A DNA stretch of 64,000 bases. Source: Palsa-1248 sp963737835. GTDB lineage: Bacteria > Gemmatimonadota > Gemmatimonadetes > Gemmatimonadales > Gemmatimonadaceae. Shown in pieces: positions 27,222 through 35,023 of this stretch (its first letter is position 1; each line of letters begins with the position of its first letter). Both the position numbers and the translations under genes were made by a program. The notes under the pieces are model-generated. The model was not told the DNA's origin, did no database searches, and was given only the letters and a program-made list of their open reading frames with translations. Location of the stretch: positions 124,001-188,000 of the forward strand of contig CAVTUH010000001.1 in assembly GCA_963737835.1 (NCBI GenBank). The letters run 5' to 3'.

Positions 27222-29147
27222 CTACGAGCCAGCCTTTTTCGCATCAGGTTTGGCGGGCTGAGCGGCCTCCTGCTGCGGCATGATCGGCAGCTCGATCCGG
27301 GACGCGAGCGCGGCCGAACTGTACACCCGCTGCGTCGCCTTTACGAAGTCGCTCGCCGTCGCCTGGTAGATGCTGGGCACGAATTTCTGTGGGTTGCGGT
27401 CGATGAGCGGGAACCACGTCGATTGAACCTGCACCATCATGCGGTGGCCTTTCAGGAATACGTGGTCGCGGTCTCGCAACGCGAAGTCCCACTGGGTCGG
27501 TTGCCCGGCTACGAGCGCCCGGGGCTGTTCGTAGCTGGCCAGGTAACGACCACGCCGCACCTCCATCGCGATCGGCAGCTCGTACCCGTTGAGGGAACGC
27601 GCATACTGCCCGGGCGCCGGCCCTTCCTCCGCCTTCCACTGGTTGGCCTGGGCGCTTTCGGGGTAAACGTCGATCAACTTGACGATGAAGTCCGCGTCCG
27701 TCCCGGAAGTCGATGCAAACAGGCGCGCGGTCACCGGCCCGGTGACCGTGACATCGTGGTCGAGGGGGGCGCTCAAGTACGTCAGCACATCCGGCCGGTG
27801 ATCGACAAACTCCTGACTTGCAGCCTCCCACGTGCGCCAATCCCCCGACGGGTACGTCGGCGAAATGGGACGGCGTCGATAGGGCACAGGATTGGCCGGA
27901 TCTGAGACGTACTCGCGATAGCCGCCCGTCGGCGCGGTGAACGAAAGGCTGCCATCGGCGTGCAGGTACAGCTTCGTCATCACGGCTTGCTTCGGCGGCC
28001 ATGCCGGATAGGTCCGCCAAGTGTTAGAGCCGGACTGGAACATCGTCGCTTGCCAGTTCGGTTTTTCCCCGACGCCGTGCAGGTAATACCGGAAGAAAGG
28101 CGCTTCGATCTGCTCGCGAAATTCACGCGCAGTCTCGTGGCCGCCGAAGGTCAAGAGGCCAAGGCTATCGCCCTTGGGTCCCTGCCATCCACCGTGGAAC
28201 CAGGGGCCGGCGACGATGAAGTCCGTGTGATCAGGATCATGCTCGGCCGCGTGCTGGAAGATCTGCCACGGCCCCCAGGGATCTTCTTGATCCCAGAAGC
28301 CAGCAACGTTGAGGTTGGGCACGGAGGACGCATGCAGCTGGTTCACCCAGGCCTCGTCCTTCCAGTACGAATCATAGTTTGCATGCTTCATCGTCGAGTC
28401 CCAGTACGGGATCGACCCATGCAGGTACTTGGTATCCGCGTTGGACAACGGCCCAAGGTTCAGATACCAGGCGTACGTGTCGTATGTGTTGAAGGTGAAA
28501 TGGGTGTTCTCGGTGTCGCTGGCCTCCTCCATGACTGCGTACTCGAAATTGTAGCTCTCGCGGAGGGCACCATAGCGGTGCATGTCGTCGTTCATCCACT
28601 GGTCGACAGGGGACGCCTGCTCACTGATCGCCTTGAGCGCGGGGTGTGGCTGAAGCAATGTCATCGCGGTCGTGAGCCCGTCGTACGACACGCCGAACAT
28701 CCCGACCTTCCCGTTGTTGTTCGGGACATTCTTGATCAGCCAATCAATGGTGTCGTAGGCGTCGGTGGTCTCGCTCGTCGCCTTGGGGTCCTTGAGGTCG
28801 ACGCGACCAGAAGATGAAAGACTGAAGTGGCCTTCCGACTTGAACCGCCCTCGCAGATTCTGGACGACAAAGATGTAGCCGTCTTTTGCAAGCTCTTTGA
28901 GGTGTTCGGGCATGCTGTCCGGCGCGCTATCGGGGACGCCGTAGGGTGTGCGCGTGAACAAGATCGGGAGCGGCCCATTCTGATGGACCGGCGTGAGGAT
29001 CACCGTCTGCAAGTGCACACCATCGCGCACCGGGACCATGACCGCGCGCAGCGTGAACGCGCGGGAACTGGACGTCGAACCGGCGTTATTCCCACAACCG
29101 GCGGCGGCCAGGGCGACGAGGCCGAGACAGATCGTGTGGCGGATCAT
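27222..29147 (-). CDS. CocE/NonD (X-Pro dipeptidyl-peptidase type) hydrolase, lipoprotein
   Basis: The protein has 641 residues with lipobox LAAAGC (Cys18). The alpha/beta-hydrolase domain carries the nucleophile Ser154 in GVSYDG, an Asp at 286 or 289 (GFWDQEDPWG) and His318 (PWFHGG). The C-terminal part (about 400-600) is the jelly-roll domain of the family (LFASTSGTDADFIVKLIDVYP, RGRYLASYEQP, FLKGHRMMVQVQSTWFP). The family includes cocaine esterase, glutaryl-7-ACA acylase and Xaa-Pro dipeptidyl-peptidases. As an envelope lipoprotein it most likely cleaves peptides or ester/amide substrates outside the inner membrane. The LVIVD gene lies 110 bp downstream in the same direction. Confidence 0.9.
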   Translation of the reverse strand: MIRHTICLGLVALAAAGCGNNAGSTSSSRAFTLRAVMVPVRDGVHLQTVILTPVHQNGPLPILFTRTPYGVPDSAPDSMPEHLKELAKDGYIFVVQNLRGRFKSEGHFSLSSSGRVDLKDPKATSETTDAYDTIDWLIKNVPNNNGKVGMFGVSYDGLTTAMTLLQPHPALKAISEQASPVDQWMNDDMHRYGALRESYNFEYAVMEEASDTENTHFTFNTYDTYAWYLNLGPLSNADTKYLHGSIPYWDSTMKHANYDSYWKDEAWVNQLHASSVPNLNVAGFWDQEDPWGPWQIFQHAAEHDPDHTDFIVAGPWFHGGWQGPKGDSLGLLTFGGHETAREFREQIEAPFFRYYLHGVGEKPNWQATMFQSGSNTWRTYPAWPPKQAVMTKLYLHADGSLSFTAPTGGYREYVSDPANPVPYRRRPISPTYPSGDWRTWEAASQEFVDHRPDVLTYLSAPLDHDVTVTGPVTARLFASTSGTDADFIVKLIDVYPESAQANQWKAEEGPAPGQYARSLNGYELPIAMEVRRGRYLASYEQPRALVAGQPTQWDFALRDRDHVFLKGHRMMVQVQSTWFPLIDRNPQKFVPSIYQATASDFVKATQRVYSSAALASRIELPIMPQQEAAQPAKPDAKKAGS

Positions 29148-29443
29148 CTACACTCCATTGGGTGTGAGGCGCTAACAACCAGCCGTTGCCTGGTCGGCTT
29201 CCGGCGCTGCCAATCATGGCACGTGCGGGCGAGTGTCGGAATGCCCCGCCGCGTTTCGAGGGTGCCATGGGTGACGCGAGGGGCGTTGGCGCGAGGCAGT
29301 TGCCGACGTCCGTATGGACGCACCGCCTTTACACTCTACATGAAAGCGCGGCTGGTAAACTATGGTGTTTGAGCGCCTTGCAATCTGCCTATCACGTCGC
29401 GAGCTCGGCGCGATGGCGGCGGTTCCATTCGCGCCGTTGAACC

Positions 29444-30670
29444 CTAAGCGGCTGGCGACTGGAGCCCGGTTGCTCGGAAACGACCGGCGGAGCTTTTCCG
29501 GCGCGGCGGACTAGCGGTGGGACGAAGCAGACCATCCGAACCGACCCACATCGTGCGTCCCCGCCATGTGATCCTTCGACTGGCATAGCTCGCGAGCCAC
29601 ATCGCGAACGAGATGATGTCACGCAGAGGCACCATCCAGATTGCTGCACGCCTTCGGTCCGGTGCGTCTGCCGTCCGCCAGGACGCAACGATCGCGTGAA
29701 CCGCAGTACGCAGGAGCACGGCCAGGGCCACGAGGGCGATGGACCACGGCGCCATCCGCGCCACCAGCGCCGCGATGAGTGTGATCGGGAGCGCGTATGT
29801 CAGGGCCGAGCATGCATGCCCCAGCGGGGCTACCGTGCGGATCGTCCGCAGCCAGCGCAACTCGTGGCGAAGGAGATCCGTCCAGGTGCGCTCATGCACC
29901 GTCACGGTCACTTCGCACTCCGCAATGACGCTGCGATACCCGAGTTGACGAACGCGAGCCCCTAGCTCGTAGTCGTCCGCCAGCATCGGCGCGAGTGCCA
30001 CGAACCCGCCTACCGCGTTCAAGACGTCGCGTCGGATCGCGACCACCGGGCCCGAGCAGTATGCCGGCGACTGGAGCGCGCGGGAAACCAGCACCGAGGG
30101 CATGAACCACTCATTGATCCCCAGGGCGCCAAGGCGAGACCAGAAGGTATTGGTGGGACGACCGCGGAAGAGGCAGCTCACGACGCCCACAGCGGGGTCG
30201 CGAAGAGGCGCGACGGTGCGCGCCAGGTCGCCCGGGCCGACCCACGTGTCGCTGTCCGCGATGAGGAGCAGCTCGTTCTTCGCCAGCGATGCCAGCCGCG
30301 CCAGAGTGTTCACTTTCGCGTTCAAGCCGAGCACGGGCGCGCCGTCGACAAACTGGGCGTCAACTGCCGGGTAGTCGGCCACCACGCGGCGTGCGATCGC
30401 GAGACCTGGATCAGCTGGGTCCCGGGCGCCGAAAAGAATCTCTATCCCTGGGCCGCTTTGGCGACAAAACGATCGAAGATTGGCTTCGAGATAAGGCTCT
30501 GCTCCGCAGAGAGGCTTGAGGACCGACAGCGCCGGCATCTCGGACGCGGCGCCCCGGGCCCGTCGGCCCCATGCGAAAGTCACGACGACGCAGGCGGCAA
30601 CGTAGCCCAGTGAGGCGATGGCCAAGCTCGTCACGATGATTAGGAGTGCGCCCTGAAACGTCGACGCCAT
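29444..30670 (-). CDS. hpnI: Hopanoid-type ceramide-like glycosyltransferase HpnI
   Basis: The protein has 408 residues. An N-terminal membrane helix (about 8-34) precedes a GT2 domain with the D1-D2-D3-HxxRW pattern of ceramide glucosyltransferase relatives: ARDPADP, IADSD (139-141), ADDYELG (232-233) and HELRW (269-273). Three or four membrane helices follow (about 283-345 and 352-375). HpnI adds N-acetylglucosamine to bacteriohopanetetrol in composite hopanoid synthesis. Divergent hpnL lies 200 bp away, which supports the call. No squalene-hopene cyclase or other hpn gene is in the window. A general ceramide-type glycosyltransferase remains possible. Confidence 0.85.
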   Translation of the reverse strand: MASTFQGALLIIVTSLAIASLGYVAACVVVTFAWGRRARGAASEMPALSVLKPLCGAEPYLEANLRSFCRQSGPGIEILFGARDPADPGLAIARRVVADYPAVDAQFVDGAPVLGLNAKVNTLARLASLAKNELLLIADSDTWVGPGDLARTVAPLRDPAVGVVSCLFRGRPTNTFWSRLGALGINEWFMPSVLVSRALQSPAYCSGPVVAIRRDVLNAVGGFVALAPMLADDYELGARVRQLGYRSVIAECEVTVTVHERTWTDLLRHELRWLRTIRTVAPLGHACSALTYALPITLIAALVARMAPWSIALVALAVLLRTAVHAIVASWRTADAPDRRRAAIWMVPLRDIISFAMWLASYASRRITWRGRTMWVGSDGLLRPTASPPRRKSSAGRFRATGLQSPAA

Positions 30671-30869
30671 CGCTTCGCCCCTCCCCGCTTCACCCAGCGC
30701 CCGTGCCCCAGATCGATCGCCTTACTAACCTTACCGACGTCAAGCAGACGGAGGCACTGGCGACACTCGCTCGATTCCGTCTCGTTACGCGTTCACTTCG
30801 AGGGCAGTTTCACTGCCACACTCCTCAGGTCAGCGCAGATCCTCGACTCGCGCCCGCGAGATCGCGTGG

Positions 30870-31838
30870 GTGGTCGGCGCGATCGGCCTCGGCCTCGCCG
30901 TCACCTTGCTCGTCCGCAGCGGGCTGCCTCAGGTGTTGCAGCTGCTCGGTGTGGCCGGTTGGCGACTGCTTTGGTTGGTGCCGGTGCATGTCGTGCCGCT
31001 TGCGTGCTATGGCATGGCGTGGGGCAGCCTGCTGGCCGGAGCGGACCGGCCCGGTAGCGTCTACCTCACTTGGGGGGCGATTGTCCGTGAGGCCGTGGCG
31101 GGGCTGTTGCCAGTCGCGCGGATCGGTGGTGAGGTCGTGGGCGTTCGCCTGCTCGTCCGACGCCAGGTGCCGGTCGAACGTGCCAGTGCCAGTGTGATCG
31201 TCGAGCTGTCGCTGACGATCGCCGCGCAGGCCGTGTTCGCCGCAGCGGGCTTGGCGCTGCTGGTGGCCCAATCGAGGGCGGGTGCGATGGGGGGAGGGCC
31301 GGTCCGGCTCGTCTTCATCGCACTCGTCGTAAGCGTCGTAGCTCTGCCGGCGTTCGTCTTCGTCGTGCGCCGGTGGGGACGTCGCGTATTTGGCCTCGCA
31401 CTCCGCGTGGTGGAGCGGCTCGGGGGTGCCACTCGGGAGTCCACCGATGCTGGCGCTGCAAAATTCCATGACGCGCTCGAGCGGCTCTTTTCCGACCGTC
31501 GGGCGCTGGCCGCCTGTGGCGCCTGGCAACTGGCGGGTTTTTTCCTCCAGTCGCTCGAGCCATGGGTGATGCTGCGAATCGTCGGCGCCCCCGCCACCGT
31601 CCGCGGGGCCATCGTGCTCGAGAGCATGACAAACGCGGTGCAGAGCGCGCTGTTCCTCGTACCGGCGGGCCTCGGCACGCAAGAGGGGAGCTTTCTGCTG
31701 TTCGGCGCCGCATTGGGACTCAGCCCTCAGGTCGCCCTGGCGCTGTCCCTCGCACGCCGCGTTCGGCAGCTTCTGTTGGGCGTGCCGGCGTTGGTATCGT
31801 GGTATTGGGTGGAACGGCGCCGCGCGGGGGAGGATTGA
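30870..31838 (+). CDS. hpnL: HpnL-like membrane protein (UPF0104/lysylphosphatidylglycerol synthase TM family)
   Basis: The protein has 322 residues from a GTG start; no better start is seen upstream and the ribosome site is weak. About eight membrane helices carry family marks: WGSLLAGADRPGSVYLTWGAIVREAVAGLLPVARIGGEVVGVRLL near 50-95 and LVPAGLGTQEGSFLLFGAALGLSP near 265-290. HpnL proteins are thought to move or help transport hopanoids. The gene is divergent from hpnI and probably shares a promoter region (30671-30869). The same fold occurs in other polyprenyl-lipid systems, so hopanoid function rests partly on hpnI. Confidence 0.82.
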   Translation: MVGAIGLGLAVTLLVRSGLPQVLQLLGVAGWRLLWLVPVHVVPLACYGMAWGSLLAGADRPGSVYLTWGAIVREAVAGLLPVARIGGEVVGVRLLVRRQVPVERASASVIVELSLTIAAQAVFAAAGLALLVAQSRAGAMGGGPVRLVFIALVVSVVALPAFVFVVRRWGRRVFGLALRVVERLGGATRESTDAGAAKFHDALERLFSDRRALAACGAWQLAGFFLQSLEPWVMLRIVGAPATVRGAIVLESMTNAVQSALFLVPAGLGTQEGSFLLFGAALGLSPQVALALSLARRVRQLLLGVPALVSWYWVERRRAGED

Positions 31839-31852
31839 CGGGCGGTGCTGAA

Positions 31853-31940
31853 GGGCGACGCATTGCGTCGCCCCTGCCCGCCGATTGGCGAGCCTGAGCG
31901 GACGGTCCAAAAGCGGCGACGCGATAACGTCGCCCCTACC
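31853..31940. repeat. Two REP-like palindromes in tandem
   Basis: Two copies of the GGGCGACGC..GCGTCGCCCCT family lie about 60 bp apart, in the same orientation. They occupy most of the gap between hpnL and the LolA-like lipoprotein gene. The second is slightly diverged (GCGACGCGATAACGTCGC). Confidence 0.75.
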
Positions 31941-32023
31941 GGTATGGTGCCTGAGCGGGCAACGTACAGCCTCGTCCGCGTGTCGAAGGCCTCCACCTCC
32001 CCACTCACCGCTGAAAACTCCTC

Positions 32024-32845
32024 ATGCTCTCATCCCGCGCCGATGTGCATCGAATCCAGGCAACCGTGGTCACTGCCGTGCTTGCTGTCGCCGTGACTGG
32101 CTGTCAGTCAGGCCAATCCACCCAGGGAACTCCGCCTGCGGCGTCCGCGTCGGCTCCAGCCACGCCGCAAACCGGCGAAGACGTGCTCAGCGCGATGCAC
32201 GACAAGTACGCGAGCACCTGGTACAACACGCTGACTTTCACGCAGAAGACGACGCTTCGGACGCCAGCAGACACCATGGCCATCGAGACCTGGCACGAGA
32301 AGGCGATGGTGCCGGGCAGGCTCCGCATCGACATGGCGCGCAGGAAGGGCAACCTCACGATCATCTTCGCAAACGACTCGACCTATATCGTCTACCCCGA
32401 CAGCATTGGACGCCACGCCGGCGGCAACTACCTCCTCACCATCGGGTTCGATGTGTATCGGCAACCGGTCGATCAGACCGTGTCGGCACTCCGTGCGGAG
32501 AAGTACTCGATGACGCCCGTCCACGAAGACACGTGGGAGGGCCGACCCGTGTACGTGATCGGCGCGGCAGCCGGCGACACGACTTCGCGCCAGATCTGGA
32601 TCGACAAGGATCGCCTGCTGTTTGTGCGAGCGCTCGGCCCTGCAGGAGGCAAGGATTCCACCAAGACCAACGACACCCGCTTCGAGAACTACGTGGAAAT
32701 GCCTAGCGGCGGGTGGCTATCGGAGCGCGTCGAGTTCTACAGCGACGGCAAGCTCCGCCAGCAGGAGGAATACTCGGAGGTGCAGACGAACGTGGTGCTG
32801 GACTCGGCGTTGTTTGTGCCTACGAAGGCGCATCCGAGGGGCTAG
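32024..32845 (+). CDS. LolA-like outer-membrane lipoprotein-sorting domain lipoprotein
   Basis: The protein has 273 residues with lipobox AVTGC (Cys near 27) and an Ala/Thr/Pro linker. The domain (about 50-265) fits the LolA/LolB open-barrel fold in its DUF/sorting-like branch: DVLSAMHDKYASTWYNTLTF, RLRIDMARRKGNLTIIFANDST, VYVIGAAAGDTTSRQIWIDKDRLLFVRAL, and WLSERVEFYSDGKLRQQEEYSEVQTN. These proteins bind lipid or a hydrophobic ligand in the periplasm. Because it carries its own lipid anchor it is not the soluble LolA chaperone. The stop codon TAG at 32843-32845 is part of repeat element E4. Confidence 0.82.
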   Translation: MLSSRADVHRIQATVVTAVLAVAVTGCQSGQSTQGTPPAASASAPATPQTGEDVLSAMHDKYASTWYNTLTFTQKTTLRTPADTMAIETWHEKAMVPGRLRIDMARRKGNLTIIFANDSTYIVYPDSIGRHAGGNYLLTIGFDVYRQPVDQTVSALRAEKYSMTPVHEDTWEGRPVYVIGAAAGDTTSRQIWIDKDRLLFVRALGPAGGKDSTKTNDTRFENYVEMPSGGWLSERVEFYSDGKLRQQEEYSEVQTNVVLDSALFVPTKAHPRG

Positions 32846-32968
32846 ACGTTGGACATTGGACGTTGGACGTTAGACGTTGGAGAACAAACTCGAGGGCCAG
32901 CCCGATGCACCGTGGCTGGCCCTCGAAGTTTGTCTTCCAACGTCTAACGTCCAACCACCAACGTCTAG
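32842..32968. repeat. Composite heptad/hairpin element, copy E4, supplying two stop codons
   Basis: The element runs from CTAGACGTTGG to CCAACGTCTAG. Heptad arms flank a stem CGAGGGCCAGC (32891-32901) / GCTGGCCCTCG (32915-32925). The first TAG (32843-32845) is the stop codon of the LolA-like gene. The mirrored CTA (32965-32967) is the stop codon of the opposing LVIVD gene D. The whole convergent gap is therefore this element. Confidence 0.88.
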
Positions 32969-35004
32969 CTTCCCGCCAGATCGCGCACCGTCTTCGCCAA
33001 CGTCTGCACCTTGGCCGTATTAGACGACGCCTGCGCCTCGGCATCCAATTGTGTCGCGAGCTGCGTCAACGCATCGCGGCGCGCTCCACCGCTGGCCTTT
33101 TCGGCGTTCGCCAGCGCCTTACGGGCCGCCGCGACCTGACCGGCGTCGAAGCCCTTCCACCGCTCGAGTTGATCGACGTAGGCACGCGCCAGGGTGAACG
33201 TCGTCGGCCAGACGAGCTGTGGCTGCCCCTGTGTGTTGAACTCGTCGAAGTGCACCGACTTGGCTGCGTCGATCTCGTTCTGCGAGACCCAGGCGCTCGG
33301 CTTGAGCTCGAGGATGTCCAGACCGCGGCGAATCTCGGAACCGACGATGTAGCCATTATACCAGTATGTCGACCAGTACCCGCCGCCGGAGAGCCGCGTG
33401 GTGTCGATCGGGCCCCGATCGAAATACGCAATCTCGGTGGGATGCTTGGGGTCCGTCCAGTCGAAGACCGAAACGCCGCCCTGGTACCAGGCCTGCGCCA
33501 TGACGTCACGACCCGGGATCGGGATCAGCGACCCGTTGTGCGCCACGCAGTTCGCGAACTTCGAGATAGCCGCTGGCAGCTTGTAGTAGCTCTGAAACAC
33601 CAGCTTGTGATTCTCAATGGTGAAGATCGCGTCGCCGCCCCAGTTCTTCGGATCGGTGGCCCGGCACTTCGGCGCGCCACCACCGCCCCACTCGTCGGAG
33701 AAAAGGAGCTTCGTACCGCCGTTGTTGAACGTGGCCGAGTGCCAGTAGGAGAAGTTCGAGTCGGACACGGCAGCGAGTCGTTCGGGGTGCTGGACGTCGC
33801 TGATGTCGAGGAGCATGCCGTAGCCCTCACAGGCGCCCCCGGCCAGGCCGATCTGCGGATAGACCGTGATGTCGTGACACGAGGTCGCCGTGATACCGCC
33901 TCCGTTCGGCATGATCCCCGGCATCATGGCCTGATACCGCTTGTCAATGATTTGCTGCAGTGACGCTCGAAGGGTCGCGCTGTCGGCGGCAGTTGGCGCC
34001 CCGGTGCCGCCGCGTGCCTTCACGAGGCTGTCGAGCAATGGATTGATCATTGCCGACGGGAAGACTTCCTCGTCCCATATTACCTTGGCTGTGAACTCGC
34101 CCCTGGCACGCGCGGCCGCTGCCGCGTCGCGCTCGACCGGCGTTTCCGCGTGAATAGGCGCTACGGTCAGGTCATTGAAGATGTGAGCGGAGCTCACAAT
34201 TGCCGCCTGCTCGGGATGCGCGAGCGGAATCTTGATCACCTCGATGCGAAACTTCGCCGAATTGGGGTCCTGGTCCGGGTTGGCGCTCACGCAGCCGGCC
34301 AACTCGTTTGGAGAGCGCACGAACGAGGAACCCGATATGTAGACGTAGACGTTATCGTGATCCTTCGGATCGACCACCAGCGTGTGCGTGTGCGAGCCAC
34401 GGCAGGTCTGGACGGTCGCGACCGTTCGCGGGTGCGTGATGTCGCTGATGTCCACGATCCGAAGGCCACGAAGTCGCTCTTCGCTCACCGTGTCCTTGAC
34501 GCCGGCGGCCCCACAGTCAATGCGTGCGGTCGGAGCCTCAGCCGAGACGAACATGAGGTTCTTGTAGACCGATACGTCGCTCTGGGAAGCCGGACACACG
34601 TACGCCGTCTTCAGGGTCGGATGCGCCGCGTCCGAGATGTCCCAGATCTGCACGCCGTTGAAGCCCCCCTGGATCGCGTAGTTGCCGATGAACGCCAGGT
34701 CGGAGTTCCCCTTGGCCATCTCGGAAGGGCGTGTGTTGGAAACGAGGTGCATGTTCCACTCGGCCTGGCCGGCATCCCAAAGACCGCCCTTGAGTCCCGA
34801 ACGCGGATCGGGGTTCGGGGGCGCTATCGAAAGCTCGGCCTGCGGTGCCGGCGCGGTACCGGCCGGTGTCGCTGCGGAGTGAGCACACGCCGTAACCGCA
34901 ACAGCGCTCGCCGCCAGTACCAGCGACCACCAACTGCCAGCGGTGTTGGACCCGCGGAGGGAGAAGCTCGGACATTGGGCGGATGACATAGACGAATCTC
35001 GCAT
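32965..35004 (-). CDS. LVIVD-repeat beta-propeller lipoprotein (paralogue D)
   Basis: The protein has 679 residues. The start at 35004 opens the signal peptide with lipobox AVTAC; a longer in-frame ORF runs into gene C and is rejected. The family order is kept: PPNPDPRSGLKGGLWDAGQAEWNMHLVSNTRPSE, blades with GVQIWDISDAAHPTLKTAYV and GLRIVDISDITHPRTVATV, VQTCRGSHTHTL, SCHDITVYPQIGLAGGACEG, NFSYWHSATFNNGGTKLLFSDEWGGGGAPKC, CVAHNGSLIPIPGRD, and a helical C-tail. It is the last of four tandem copies, 19 bp after gene C. The stop codon comes from element E4. Unlike A-C, the segment before CVAHNGS reads AAISKFAN in place of the usual APQTAQEN. Confidence 0.87.
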   Translation of the reverse strand: MRDSSMSSAQCPSFSLRGSNTAGSWWSLVLAASAVAVTACAHSAATPAGTAPAPQAELSIAPPNPDPRSGLKGGLWDAGQAEWNMHLVSNTRPSEMAKGNSDLAFIGNYAIQGGFNGVQIWDISDAAHPTLKTAYVCPASQSDVSVYKNLMFVSAEAPTARIDCGAAGVKDTVSEERLRGLRIVDISDITHPRTVATVQTCRGSHTHTLVVDPKDHDNVYVYISGSSFVRSPNELAGCVSANPDQDPNSAKFRIEVIKIPLAHPEQAAIVSSAHIFNDLTVAPIHAETPVERDAAAAARARGEFTAKVIWDEEVFPSAMINPLLDSLVKARGGTGAPTAADSATLRASLQQIIDKRYQAMMPGIMPNGGGITATSCHDITVYPQIGLAGGACEGYGMLLDISDVQHPERLAAVSDSNFSYWHSATFNNGGTKLLFSDEWGGGGAPKCRATDPKNWGGDAIFTIENHKLVFQSYYKLPAAISKFANCVAHNGSLIPIPGRDVMAQAWYQGGVSVFDWTDPKHPTEIAYFDRGPIDTTRLSGGGYWSTYWYNGYIVGSEIRRGLDILELKPSAWVSQNEIDAAKSVHFDEFNTQGQPQLVWPTTFTLARAYVDQLERWKGFDAGQVAAARKALANAEKASGGARRDALTQLATQLDAEAQASSNTAKVQTLAKTVRDLAGS

Positions 35005-35023
35005 GAAGGGGTCGGATCGGTGC

